Source: Mucilaginibacter sp. | GTDB lineage: Bacteria > Bacteroidota > Bacteroidia > Sphingobacteriales > Sphingobacteriaceae | Direction of reading: 5' to 3' | NCBI GenBank assembly: GCA_028288315.1 | Contig: JAQBNY010000290.1 | Location: forward strand, 1-15,170 | Length of the DNA stretch: 15,170 nt | In this document: positions 1 to 6,225 of the stretch, piece by piece | Position numbering within the stretch: the first letter of the stretch is position 1 | How the letters are laid out: each line of letters begins with the position of its first letter | Position numbers and translations under genes: made by a program | Notes under the pieces: model-generated | What the model was told of the DNA's origin: nothing | Seen by the model: the letters and a program-made list of their open reading frames with translations, nothing else | Databases searched by the model: none

Positions 1-229
1 TAGCTTTTGTCCCGCCGGTTTTCTGTTCTGTTGGATCGGCAACCGGGGCATCGAAAAACGGAAATAGCCTGCTTAAAGGTGTGGTAAGCAAGCGAAACAA
101 AGCACCTAAGGATTAAGGTACAGGTAATCGGTTAACCTTCCATAATCACTACAATTAAATAACAGCTAAGCATGTAGAAAGCTTATCTTATACCATGTTT
201 GGACGAGGGTTCGAATCCCTCCGGCTCCA
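1..229 (+). ncRNA. ssrA: tmRNA (transfer-messenger RNA), 3' part
   Basis: This is the 3' portion of tmRNA, which rescues ribosomes stalled on broken mRNA. The 5' acceptor half and the tag reading frame lie before the window. Visible parts: a pseudoknot stem CCGGTT (15-20) with AACCGG (41-46); a second with AGGTG/CACCT arms near 78-111; a third with GATT/AATC and AAGGT/ACCTT arms near 112-140; the conserved TAAGCATGTAGA segment (about 167-178) with its GCTTA partner; and the T arm GAGGG-TTCGAAT-CCCTC (205-221), followed by the acceptor 3' strand CGGCTCC (222-228) and discriminator A (229). The following bases are CAG, so the CCA end is not encoded and must be added after transcription. The T arm alone resembles a tRNA, but the pseudoknots upstream exclude that. 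Confidence 0.94.
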
Positions 230-240
230 CAGAACTACCA

Positions 241-284
241 AATACCACCTGTAAATCAAATATTTATGGGTGGTATTTTTTTTT
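241..284 (+). terminator. Rho-independent terminator of ssrA
   Basis: A perfect 9-bp stem, AATACCACC (241-249) with GGTGGTATT (269-277), encloses a 19-nt loop and runs into a T tract (276-284). It starts 12 nt after the tmRNA 3' end, which fits termination of the tmRNA transcript. Confidence 0.85.
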
Positions 285-998
285 AAGTGCAATTGACGTG
301 TCAGTCAAAAATAGCAAAGTTCAGTCTACAAGCATGCTCTGAACAGGCATTATCAGCTGGTACGAAGAGGATGTAGCAGCACAATGAAACACTCGAAATG
401 GGTGGATCTTCCGCCAATCACTTAAGTGAATTGCCTTGCACCCACCTCACATTATATCTGGACAGGAAGCGGCTTCAATATCTATATCATAGAGATGGTA
501 CAGTTGTGGTTATAGACCATTATATGCATTTCGTTTGCAAAGTGCTTGGCTAATGACAAAACCTCAATAATTAATAATCTACTGCAACTTTCATAAACTT
601 AAAGGTAAATAGTTAGTTTATTACAATTAATAGCCCTTATTCACCCTCTTGTTATTATTTTTTACAAATTATTTTTTGTCCCTGCAAAACTTATATAAGT
701 TTTGCTATAAAGAAATATAATCAGTATTTTCACCAATAATATTTCGTATTTATAGTGTTATTTTATTTATCAATTAATTTATTTACTAATTCAGTAGTTA
801 ATTTATTTTTATAATAAAGTTTAAAAAAATAAAAAAATGGAAACCGCAAGCGACTAAGAGAGAAAAGTATGTATAAAAAAATCCGTCAGCGGTCAAACTA
901 AAAGGCCTTATTATGGTTTTTTCGGTATTCGTAATACGATCTATCTAATAGCTGATACAGCCTAATAAAAAGAATTAAACCATAATTATCTGAAATAT
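285..998. other. AT-rich stretch without an intact gene
   Basis: No open frame of useful length or recognisable protein is seen on either strand. The part from about 285 to 590 has a more gene-like base composition and contains a roughly 60-codon plus-strand frame ending near 560. It begins after a stop and matches nothing I recognise, so it may be a gene remnant. From about 590 to 840 the DNA is extremely AT-rich. Short frames around 837 and 869 end within a few codons. The stretch follows the tmRNA gene, a frequent integration site for mobile elements, but I see no integrase and no second copy of the tmRNA 3' end. Confidence 0.6.
684..705. repeat. Perfect 22-bp palindrome
   Basis: Positions 684-705 read GCAAAACTTAT followed immediately by its exact reverse complement ATAAGTTTTGC, with no spacer. 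It lies in non-coding AT-rich DNA about 300 nt before the flippase remnant. It could be a dimeric-regulator operator or, if transcribed, the core of a hairpin. There is no T tract directly after it, so a terminator is less likely. Confidence 0.7.
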
Positions 999-1480
999 AT
1001 GGGTAGTGTTAAAAAAACTTTTTATTTAATCATTCTTACTTTTTCAAATATGATTCTTCCGGTAATTACATTTTCGTATACATAATGGGTATTGGGATTA
1101 CAGGATACTGAATTAGTGAACTTTGTTCAATCCTTTACACAATATTTTATATGGTTGGGAATCTTATTTAAGATTAAATCGGAAAAACTTAAAGTTATCC
1201 GTCATAATAAGATTTACTTAAAGCATAATTTGGGCAACCCAATAATTATCATACCAATAAAAAAGGAGAAAAGGTAATCGTACTGAACTATAATAGAATC
1301 CGTCGCTATTATATAACAAGAAATAAGTTGTTCGTTATATTCAAATACTGGACAATATACCCGGGAATTGTCTACGCCTTTATCACTAGTTTTTTGTAGA
1401 CATTAAACATATTCTTTTATACGAAAGCGATAAAAATGAAAAACTTAATTCCGTGATGTGGGGAAGCTTGCATTTTCTTT
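999..1480 (+). pseudogene. Decayed polysaccharide flippase (Wzx/RfbX-like)
   Basis: From the ATG at 999 the frame reads MGSVKKTFYLIILTF, then ILPVITFSYT, and hits TAA at 1083-1085. It continues in the same frame as WVLGLQDTELVNFVQSFTQ, then KVIRHNKIYLK, to a stop at 1277. The order SYT-x-x-VLG, then FVQSFTQYF, then RHNKI is that of the first two membrane helices of Bacteroidota O-antigen/exopolysaccharide flippases, where SYTSRVLG is usual. The stop thus sits at the Ser codon. Further traces in other frames, such as YTKAIKMKNLI (about 1421-1453), recall a later 'GYYT.A.K..K' region of the family. Intact flippases are over 400 residues, so most of the gene has been lost or scrambled. The gene would have exported lipid-linked glycan repeat units across the inner membrane. 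Family assignment is by motif memory; the 3' boundary is approximate. Confidence 0.68.
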
Positions 1481-1494
1481 AACAAAAGAGGAAA

Positions 1495-1608
1495 ATGGAG
1501 TTAACACTAATTGAAGTTAATCGAAAAGATGTATGCAATGAGATTTTAGACTTTAGACTTCAAAAAATCTACAGTATTAAACGACGAATTGCGGTGAGGA
1601 TAAATTAA
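1495..1608 (+). CDS. Small unidentified ORF (37 codons), possibly a gene remnant
   Basis: An ATG frame (MELTLIEVNRKDVCNEI...) ends 11 nt before the glycosyltransferase start. It has no signal peptide, membrane helix or known motif. It lies just downstream of the flippase remnant and may be decayed coding DNA from that gene or a neighbour, or chance. I do not recognise it and give it little weight. Confidence 0.15.
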   Translation: MELTLIEVNRKDVCNEILDFRLQKIYSIKRRIAVRIN

Positions 1609-1619
1609 AACAAAAAAAT

Positions 1620-2612
1620 ATGAAGCCCCCGATTTCTGCAAAAGTATGGGTAGCTATAGTTACCTATAACGCCTCAAAATATATAAATAAATGCCTGGAT
1701 AGCCTGCTCGATTCCAGTGTACCCTGCAATGTCGTTATTGTTGACAATAATTCAACCGATGATACAATTGATTTAATCAACCGTCATCCTAAAGAAGTTA
1801 AAGTTATTACCGTGGGTAAAAATCTAGGGTTTGGGCAGGGGAATAATCTTTGTATTCAACATGCACTTACCCAAAATGCTGATTACGTGTTCCTTTTAAA
1901 CCAGGATGCGTTTATTGTTAATAATACATTAGAAGAACTTTTAAAAGTTAGTTATCAGAACCCTGAGTATTACATACTTAGTCCCTTACAACTAAATGGC
2001 ACGGGAGATAGTATTGATTACCAGTTTTCCTTTTACTTATGGCCCCCCTCCTGCAATGGATTTTATTCGGATTTTGTATTGGGTAAAGGTAAAGAGCTCT
2101 ACGAATTAGAGTTTGCAAACGCAGCAATGTGGTTGGTTAAAAAGGACTGTTTTTTAAAGATAGGCGGGTTTGACCCGATATTTTTCCAATATGGTGAAGA
2201 TAATGATTTTGTAAACCGCGTAAGATATTGCGGATATAAAATTGGCATATGTCCTAAAGCAATTGGATTTCACGACAGACCCCAACAGATGTTAAGTTTA
2301 AGCACTTTACCTATTAGAAAAAGACTACAAAGGAGGAATGTACCCTATTTAATTATTATGATGGATCTTAATAAAACCTATGGAGCCTGTGTGTTGGCAA
2401 CAATAAAAGAATTAGTGGGTCAAAGTTTGAGGCGGTTGGAGAAATTTGAACTTATTAATATTTTAATTGAAATACTAGCATTTTTTAATGTTTTTCTTCT
2501 TACTGGAACTATTATACATAAAAGGAAAATCAATCGTGAAGAAATAAACGGACCAATTCATAAAGAGTTTTCTAACTTACATAATTTTAATAGCAAGATT
2601 ATCAACCTGTGA
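1620..2612 (+). CDS. GT2-family glycosyltransferase (rhamnosyltransferase-like)
   Basis: This is a 330-residue GT-A fold glycosyltransferase that transfers a sugar from an activated nucleotide donor to a glycan acceptor at the cytoplasmic face of the membrane. Visible motifs in order: the N-terminal strand AIVTYN (12-17); VDNNSTDDT (41-49) for nucleotide binding; NLGFGQGNN (68-76); LLNQDA (92-97), the DxD-equivalent metal site; and GGFDPIFF...GEDNDF (182-197), carrying the acceptor/catalytic acidic pair typical of WbbL-like rhamnosyltransferases, followed by GFHDR (216-220). A hydrophobic segment at 277-297 could anchor the protein to the membrane. The ATG at 1620 puts the first beta strand about ten residues in, as usual. 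It follows a dead flippase and ends 47 nt before a convergent regulator, so it stands alone as the only intact member of an apparent polysaccharide locus. Donor and acceptor cannot be told from sequence. Confidence 0.9.
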   Translation: MKPPISAKVWVAIVTYNASKYINKCLDSLLDSSVPCNVVIVDNNSTDDTIDLINRHPKEVKVITVGKNLGFGQGNNLCIQHALTQNADYVFLLNQDAFIVNNTLEELLKVSYQNPEYYILSPLQLNGTGDSIDYQFSFYLWPPSCNGFYSDFVLGKGKELYELEFANAAMWLVKKDCFLKIGGFDPIFFQYGEDNDFVNRVRYCGYKIGICPKAIGFHDRPQQMLSLSTLPIRKRLQRRNVPYLIIMMDLNKTYGACVLATIKELVGQSLRRLEKFELINILIEILAFFNVFLLTGTIIHKRKINREEINGPIHKEFSNLHNFNSKIINL

Positions 2613-2658
2613 CCAATATTATTGTTCACTCATCTCCTTCAAGGTGGGTCAAAATAAT

Positions 2659-3378
2659 TTATACTATTCCAAAAGAAACAGCAAACTTTATTAATTGTGA
2701 TAGACAATTAATCTTTAACTTATTTGCAATATTTTTCCTGTGATTGTTAACTGTGTGAATAGATAAAAAAAGTGAGTTGGCTATTTTTATACTGCTCTCC
2801 CCTCCTACAATTAAGGTAATTATTTCTTTCTCCCGGGCAGTAAGCAAATTAAACAAATGATAATTTTTGTGTACAAAAGCATCTTCTACTACTAAGTTGC
2901 TAAGCTTTTTACCGGCATAACATAACATGTTAGCTTCAATAGCTATATGAACCATTTTTAACGAGTCTTCTGCATTTTTTGAAGGATACAATTGTGAAGT
3001 GGTATGATACCAGGTGTAATCACTTTTAGAATTAGGCCTTACACGTTGAAAAAAGGAATAATTTTTATTTCTGTCGCCTTCCAATACAAATTTATGAAGT
3101 TCTGGCTTTAAAACTTTAATCTCATCCGCCGGAAAAAAACATTTAAAATAATCCTCTCCCAACATAAATAACTCTTCGCTGCTTTGCCTTAAAAAGTTAC
3201 AACCATTTTGGTTCATATATGTATTGGTCATAATTCCAAGGTCTTGCACCATTACACTACCAGGAATATAATCTCCTATATCTTCAATTGTAAGTATTTT
3301 CTTAGTAACATCTTTTAAAACTAAATGCAAATGAGCTTTAGACCTTTGCTGAAATTCAGCCAATGTATGAGATTTCAT
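2659..3378 (-). CDS. LuxR-type transcriptional regulator with PAS-like sensor domain
   Basis: A 239-residue transcription factor. Residues about 35-150 resemble a PAS fold (YMNQNGC, then GEDYFKCFFPADE, then FFQRVRPNS, a pattern common in Bacteroidota regulators). Residues 176-236 form a LuxR/GerE helix-turn-helix: LLTAREKEIITLI (178-190), with recognition helix SIHTVNNHRKNI (206-217). There is no phosphoacceptor receiver domain, so it is not a classical two-component response regulator. The PAS-like part probably senses a ligand or partner, which is not identifiable. The gene converges on the glycosyltransferase and diverges, across 478 bp, from an AraC-family gene. The ATG at 3376-3378 is the only sensible start. 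Its targets are unknown; the nearby repeats are candidates for its binding sites. Confidence 0.92.
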   Translation of the reverse strand: MKSHTLAEFQQRSKAHLHLVLKDVTKKILTIEDIGDYIPGSVMVQDLGIMTNTYMNQNGCNFLRQSSEELFMLGEDYFKCFFPADEIKVLKPELHKFVLEGDRNKNYSFFQRVRPNSKSDYTWYHTTSQLYPSKNAEDSLKMVHIAIEANMLCYAGKKLSNLVVEDAFVHKNYHLFNLLTAREKEIITLIVGGESSIKIANSLFLSIHTVNNHRKNIANKLKINCLSQLIKFAVSFGIV

Positions 3379-3516
3379 ATTTGCAGGTTTAAGATGTGAA
3401 TAGCTGGACTCGCATTAATTATAAGATGGACAGATAATGCTTATTAACTATTGAGAAATAAAATCAATATTTTTAACCATCAATAAAATTAGACAACTAA
3501 ACGGAAACCACACAAG

Positions 3517-3547
3517 CATTTATTACACATTTATTACACATTTATTA
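3517..3547. repeat. Three direct repeats of CATTTATTA, 11-bp period
   Basis: CATTTATTA occurs at 3517-3525, 3528-3536 and 3539-3547, separated by CA each time. The period of 11 bp is close to one helical turn, so the copies face the same side of the DNA. A related inverted copy, ATAAATGTGT, lies near 3576-3585. The position between two regulator genes fits an operator array; slippage in AT-rich DNA is the simpler alternative. Confidence 0.7.
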
Positions 3548-3577
3548 AATTAAAAGAAAACATAGTTAAAGCTTGAT

Positions 3578-3664
3578 AAATGTGTGCTGGATGTGTGCAT
3601 ATATTCGTTTATTCACTAACTGTATCCAATATAGTACACACATATGTAAATCCAGCACCATTTA
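3578..3664. repeat. Imperfect inverted repeat around GTGCTGGAT
   Basis: The left arm AAATGTGTGCTGGAT (about 3578-3592) matches the reverse complement of the right arm ATCCAGCACCATTT (about 3651-3664) except for one or two bases. The arms are about 60 bp apart and flank additional TGTG/CACA-rich sequence. It may be a pair of regulator sites in opposite orientation or a long-range hairpin. Confidence 0.55.
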
Positions 3665-3856
3665 TTTACTTAAACTGCAACACTAAACAAAAATAATTCG
3701 GTTAATTATTGTGCCTTTAACAACATTAACTATTGGAACATGTGTCTGAGCTACTTAAAGGCATTATTAAATTAACATTAAAGAAAACTCCTTAATCTAA
3801 AAATATTCAACAATTAAACGCTCTATACAGGCACTTGCTTTGCATAGGTAGACTCG

Positions 3857-4417
3857 ATGAGCCTTTTCATAAAAAACATGGTCAGCATCCGCTGCAAAAT
3901 GATTGTTGAATTAGAATTCCAGAAAGCTGGAGTTAATTGTACAAACATAAATTTGGGTCGAGTTGAAATAGCAGGAACTATAACACCAGAACAAATTCAA
4001 ATTATTGGTATTAATTTATTAACGTACGGGTTAGAATTATTGGATAATAAAAAAAATATTTTAGTCGAAAGAATAAAGAACGTTATTATCGAGATTGTTC
4101 ATCATTCGGACATAAGGTTAAAAACAAACTTTTCTGATTATTTAAGTGAAAAACTGAATCTCGATTATACTTATCTGGCCAATGTATTTTCAGAAGTACA
4201 AGGCACCACTATTGAGCAATTTATAATTTTTAATAAAATTCTATTAGTAAAGCAGTTGATTAGTTATGACGAACTAAATTTAACTGAAATTTCCTGGAAA
4301 TTACACTATAGTAGTGTAGCACATTTATCAACCCAATTTAAAAAAGTTACAGGCATAACTCCTTCGCACTTTAAACAACTGGCCTACCAAAATCAAAATC
4401 AGCTTGTGAACGTGTGA
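3857..4417 (+). CDS. Small AraC-family transcriptional regulator
   Basis: A 186-residue DNA-binding regulator of a type common and often multi-copy in Sphingobacteriaceae. Residues about 8-65 form a small alpha/beta N-terminal part (MVSIRCKMIVELEF, then LGRVEIAG, then ITPEQ). Residues about 92-176 form the AraC-type double helix-turn-helix: NFSDYLSEKL (91-100), the first HTH YLANVFSEVQGTTIEQFI (106-123), and the second HTH LNLTEISWKLHYSSVAHLS (140-158) with the family signature FKKVTGITPSHFKQL (161-175). It lacks the large cupin sensor of classical AraC, so how it senses a signal is unknown. The start could be the ATG at 3857 or the second Met (residue 8, position 3878), where the conserved MVS.RCK begins; the latter is at least as likely. 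It is transcribed away from the LuxR-type gene and toward the lipoprotein gene, which it might control. Confidence 0.9.
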   Translation: MSLFIKNMVSIRCKMIVELEFQKAGVNCTNINLGRVEIAGTITPEQIQIIGINLLTYGLELLDNKKNILVERIKNVIIEIVHHSDIRLKTNFSDYLSEKLNLDYTYLANVFSEVQGTTIEQFIIFNKILLVKQLISYDELNLTEISWKLHYSSVAHLSTQFKKVTGITPSHFKQLAYQNQNQLVNV

Positions 4418-4469
4418 ATTATATAACTTAATATAAAAGTTATGTAATAGATGTGCTACCATCTTGCCA

Positions 4470-4477
4470 TAAGTTTG
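4470..4477 (+). promoter_or_regulatory. Possible Bacteroidota -7 promoter box
   Basis: TAAGTTTG matches the Bacteroidota sigma-factor -7 consensus TAnnTTTG and lies 62 nt before the lipoprotein ATG. A good -33 TTTG element about 19-20 nt upstream is not evident, so the call is weak. Confidence 0.3.
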
Positions 4478-4539
4478 TAAAGTATTGTATATGACCAAAA
4501 TAAGTCAAACAACTTACAACTTACTTTCAAATATTATTT

Positions 4540-6144
4540 ATGAAAAAAAAATCTACTATGGCTACGGATAACATCCCTACGCGTAAAAGCGCCAGCTATC
4601 CCAATGTTTTTAAAGGCATCATTACTCTCTTTATGCTTGTTGTTGTTATAGCAACCGGATGTAAAAAGGATAACTACAAAGGAGAGATCAAAGGAGATTG
4701 CCCGGTGGTGGTTGCGACCGACCCTACAGATAAAGCTGTAGATGTTGTCCTTAACAAGGTAATATCAGCAACGTTTAATACCAGCATGGCGCCTTCAACT
4801 ATTAATGATAAAACTTTTATAATAAAACAAGGTGCTACTATTATTACAGGCAAGGTTGCCCCTACTGCGGATAGTAAAATATTCACTTTCACACCAGACC
4901 AACCGCTTCTACCTTTTACAACCTATACAGGTACTATTACAACCGAAGCTACAGACACATTACGCACAGCAATGGTTAGCAATTATGTATGGAGTTTCAC
5001 AACCATTCCACAAATAATAGTATCATCTGCTCCGGCCGCAGGCGGCATATCTGCAGGAGCAGGCACTTTTGCGCAGGGATCAGCAGTTAATGTTACTGCA
5101 ACGCCAAATGCTGGTTATATATTTACTGGCTGGACAGATAATGGCGCTGTAGCCTCAACAAGCTCGAGTTATCAATTTAATATGGCAGGTAACAGAACAC
5201 TGGTTGCCAACTTTAAACCGTTATTGGCATCACAATTTGCAGTAATTTTATCATCAAGCCCTGCTGCAGGCGGATCAACAAACGGATCAGGAGCTTACAA
5301 TGCGGGGACTTCTGTAACTGTAACAGCTACACCTAATGCTGGTTATAGTTTTGTTAGCTGGACGGATAATGGCACAATAGTATCATTAACTTCAAGTTAT
5401 CAATTTACCTTAAATGCAAACAAGACACTGGTTGCTAACTTTACATTAACTCCCGTAGGTGGTGCAGGCATAGGCCCTGGTGCAATAGACCTTGGATTAG
5501 CCGGGAACTTTACTATCCTTACCAAATCCGGAATATCCACAACGGGTATTACTTCGGTTACCGGTGATATAGGTGTGAGTCCGGCTGCAGCAAGTGCAAT
5601 TACAGGTTTCGGCTTAATCATGGATACTAACGGACAATCTTCACACACACCTATCGTAACAGGTAAGGTATATGCGTCAGATTATTCGGCTCCAACACCA
5701 GGTAATATGACAAATAGTGTAAATAATATGCAAACTGCATACACCACGGCAAATAACTTAGTTGTACCAGCTCCAATTGTTGATTTATTTGCCGGAGATA
5801 TTAGCGGTAAAATATTGCCAGCCGGCTTATATAAATGGGGCACGGGTGTTTTAATATCTAACCAAGGGGTTACTTTAACGGGTGGAGCAAATGATACATG
5901 GGTTTTCCAGATATCGCAAGACCTTACAGTAAATAATAATGCTAAAATCACCTTATTAGGTGGCGCCCAGGCTAAAAATATCTTTTGGATAGTGGCAGGC
6001 CAGGCAACCCTTGGTACCAGTGCCGACTTTAGCGGTATTATATTAAGTAAAACGCTAATCTCGCTAAATACCGGCGCTAAAGTTACCGGTAAATTATTGG
6101 CACAAACAGCGGTTACCTTAAATGCCAGCACTGTTACACCATAG
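4540..6144 (+). CDS. Lipoprotein with Big_5-like, two InlB B-type repeats and ice-binding-like (DUF3494) domain
   Basis: A 534-residue cell-surface or periplasmic lipoprotein. A hydrophobic signal (about 25-40) ends in the lipobox VIATGC, with Cys41 the lipidation site. Domains in order: a Big_5-type Ig-like domain about 54-157 (DPTDKAVDV, ATFNTSM, WSFTT); two Divergent-InlB-B-type repeats at about 160-226 and 235-301 (each with TATPNAGY, W-T-D-N-G, and LVANF); and a DUF3494 ice-binding-like beta-solenoid at about 314-534 (LGLAGNFTILTKSGIS, then TGDIGVSP, then WVFQI, then NIFWIVAGQATLGT). DUF3494 proteins include true antifreeze proteins, but many Bacteroidota members are probably adhesins, so ice binding is not assured. 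It precedes an OmpA-family gene by 81 nt, and the two are likely partners in the envelope. The signal sequence has an unusually long N-terminal region; Met7 (position 4558) is an alternative start. Confidence 0.9.
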   Translation: MKKKSTMATDNIPTRKSASYPNVFKGIITLFMLVVVIATGCKKDNYKGEIKGDCPVVVATDPTDKAVDVVLNKVISATFNTSMAPSTINDKTFIIKQGATIITGKVAPTADSKIFTFTPDQPLLPFTTYTGTITTEATDTLRTAMVSNYVWSFTTIPQIIVSSAPAAGGISAGAGTFAQGSAVNVTATPNAGYIFTGWTDNGAVASTSSSYQFNMAGNRTLVANFKPLLASQFAVILSSSPAAGGSTNGSGAYNAGTSVTVTATPNAGYSFVSWTDNGTIVSLTSSYQFTLNANKTLVANFTLTPVGGAGIGPGAIDLGLAGNFTILTKSGISTTGITSVTGDIGVSPAAASAITGFGLIMDTNGQSSHTPIVTGKVYASDYSAPTPGNMTNSVNNMQTAYTTANNLVVPAPIVDLFAGDISGKILPAGLYKWGTGVLISNQGVTLTGGANDTWVFQISQDLTVNNNAKITLLGGAQAKNIFWIVAGQATLGTSADFSGIILSKTLISLNTGAKVTGKLLAQTAVTLNASTVTP

Positions 6145-6169
6145 TATCTAGTAGTACCCTCATTATATT

Positions 6170-6191
6170 ATCCCCCCTTAAATGGGGGGAT
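6170..6191 (+). terminator. C6/G6 hairpin between the lipoprotein and OmpA genes
   Basis: An ATCCCCCC arm (6170-6177) pairs with GGGGGGAT (6184-6191) across a 6-nt loop. Only three T residues follow, so it is a weak terminator at best. It may act as an attenuator or 3'-end stabiliser that sets the lipoprotein:OmpA ratio. Confidence 0.5.
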
Positions 6192-6225
6192 TTACCAGGC
6201 AATTAATAATTAAAAAAGACATTAT

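Larger units (their letters stand above)
3379..3856. other. 478-bp divergent intergenic region with repeats
   Basis: This spacer between two divergently transcribed regulators must carry both promoters. I see no protein-coding frame or RNA gene. It contains three 11-bp direct repeats (3517-3547), an inverted partner at about 3576-3586, and an inverted repeat bracketing about 3578-3664, all annotated separately. No clear Bacteroidota TTTG/TAnnTTTG promoter pair stands out on either strand. Confidence 0.7.

Noticed and set aside
200..229. tRNA gene, from the T arm and acceptor end
   Set aside because: The upstream sequence has pseudoknots and the tmRNA-specific TAAGCATGTAGA segment rather than D and anticodon arms, so this is the 3' end of ssrA.
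360..565. Possible short coding remnant on the plus strand
   Set aside because: The frame is about 60 codons, begins after a stop, and neither it nor the reverse strand matches any transposase, integrase or other family I know.
1..1619. Integrated mobile element with att sites at the tmRNA 3' end
   Set aside because: No integrase gene and no duplicate of the tmRNA 3' end are visible in the window; kept only as a hypothesis.
4423..4443. Hairpin ATAACTT/AAGTTAT after the AraC-type gene as a terminator
   Set aside because: Only a 7-bp A/T-rich stem with no T tract; expected by chance in such AT-rich DNA.
5020..5450. DNA tandem repeat or CRISPR-like array
   Set aside because: The similarity reflects two InlB-B-type protein repeats about 220 bp apart with diverged DNA; there are no short identical repeats with unique spacers.
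5682..6131. Long open frame on the minus strand inside the lipoprotein gene
   Set aside because: It lies opposite a clear DUF3494 domain, has no recognisable motif, and reflects the low stop frequency opposite repetitive Ala/Thr/Gly-rich coding sequence.
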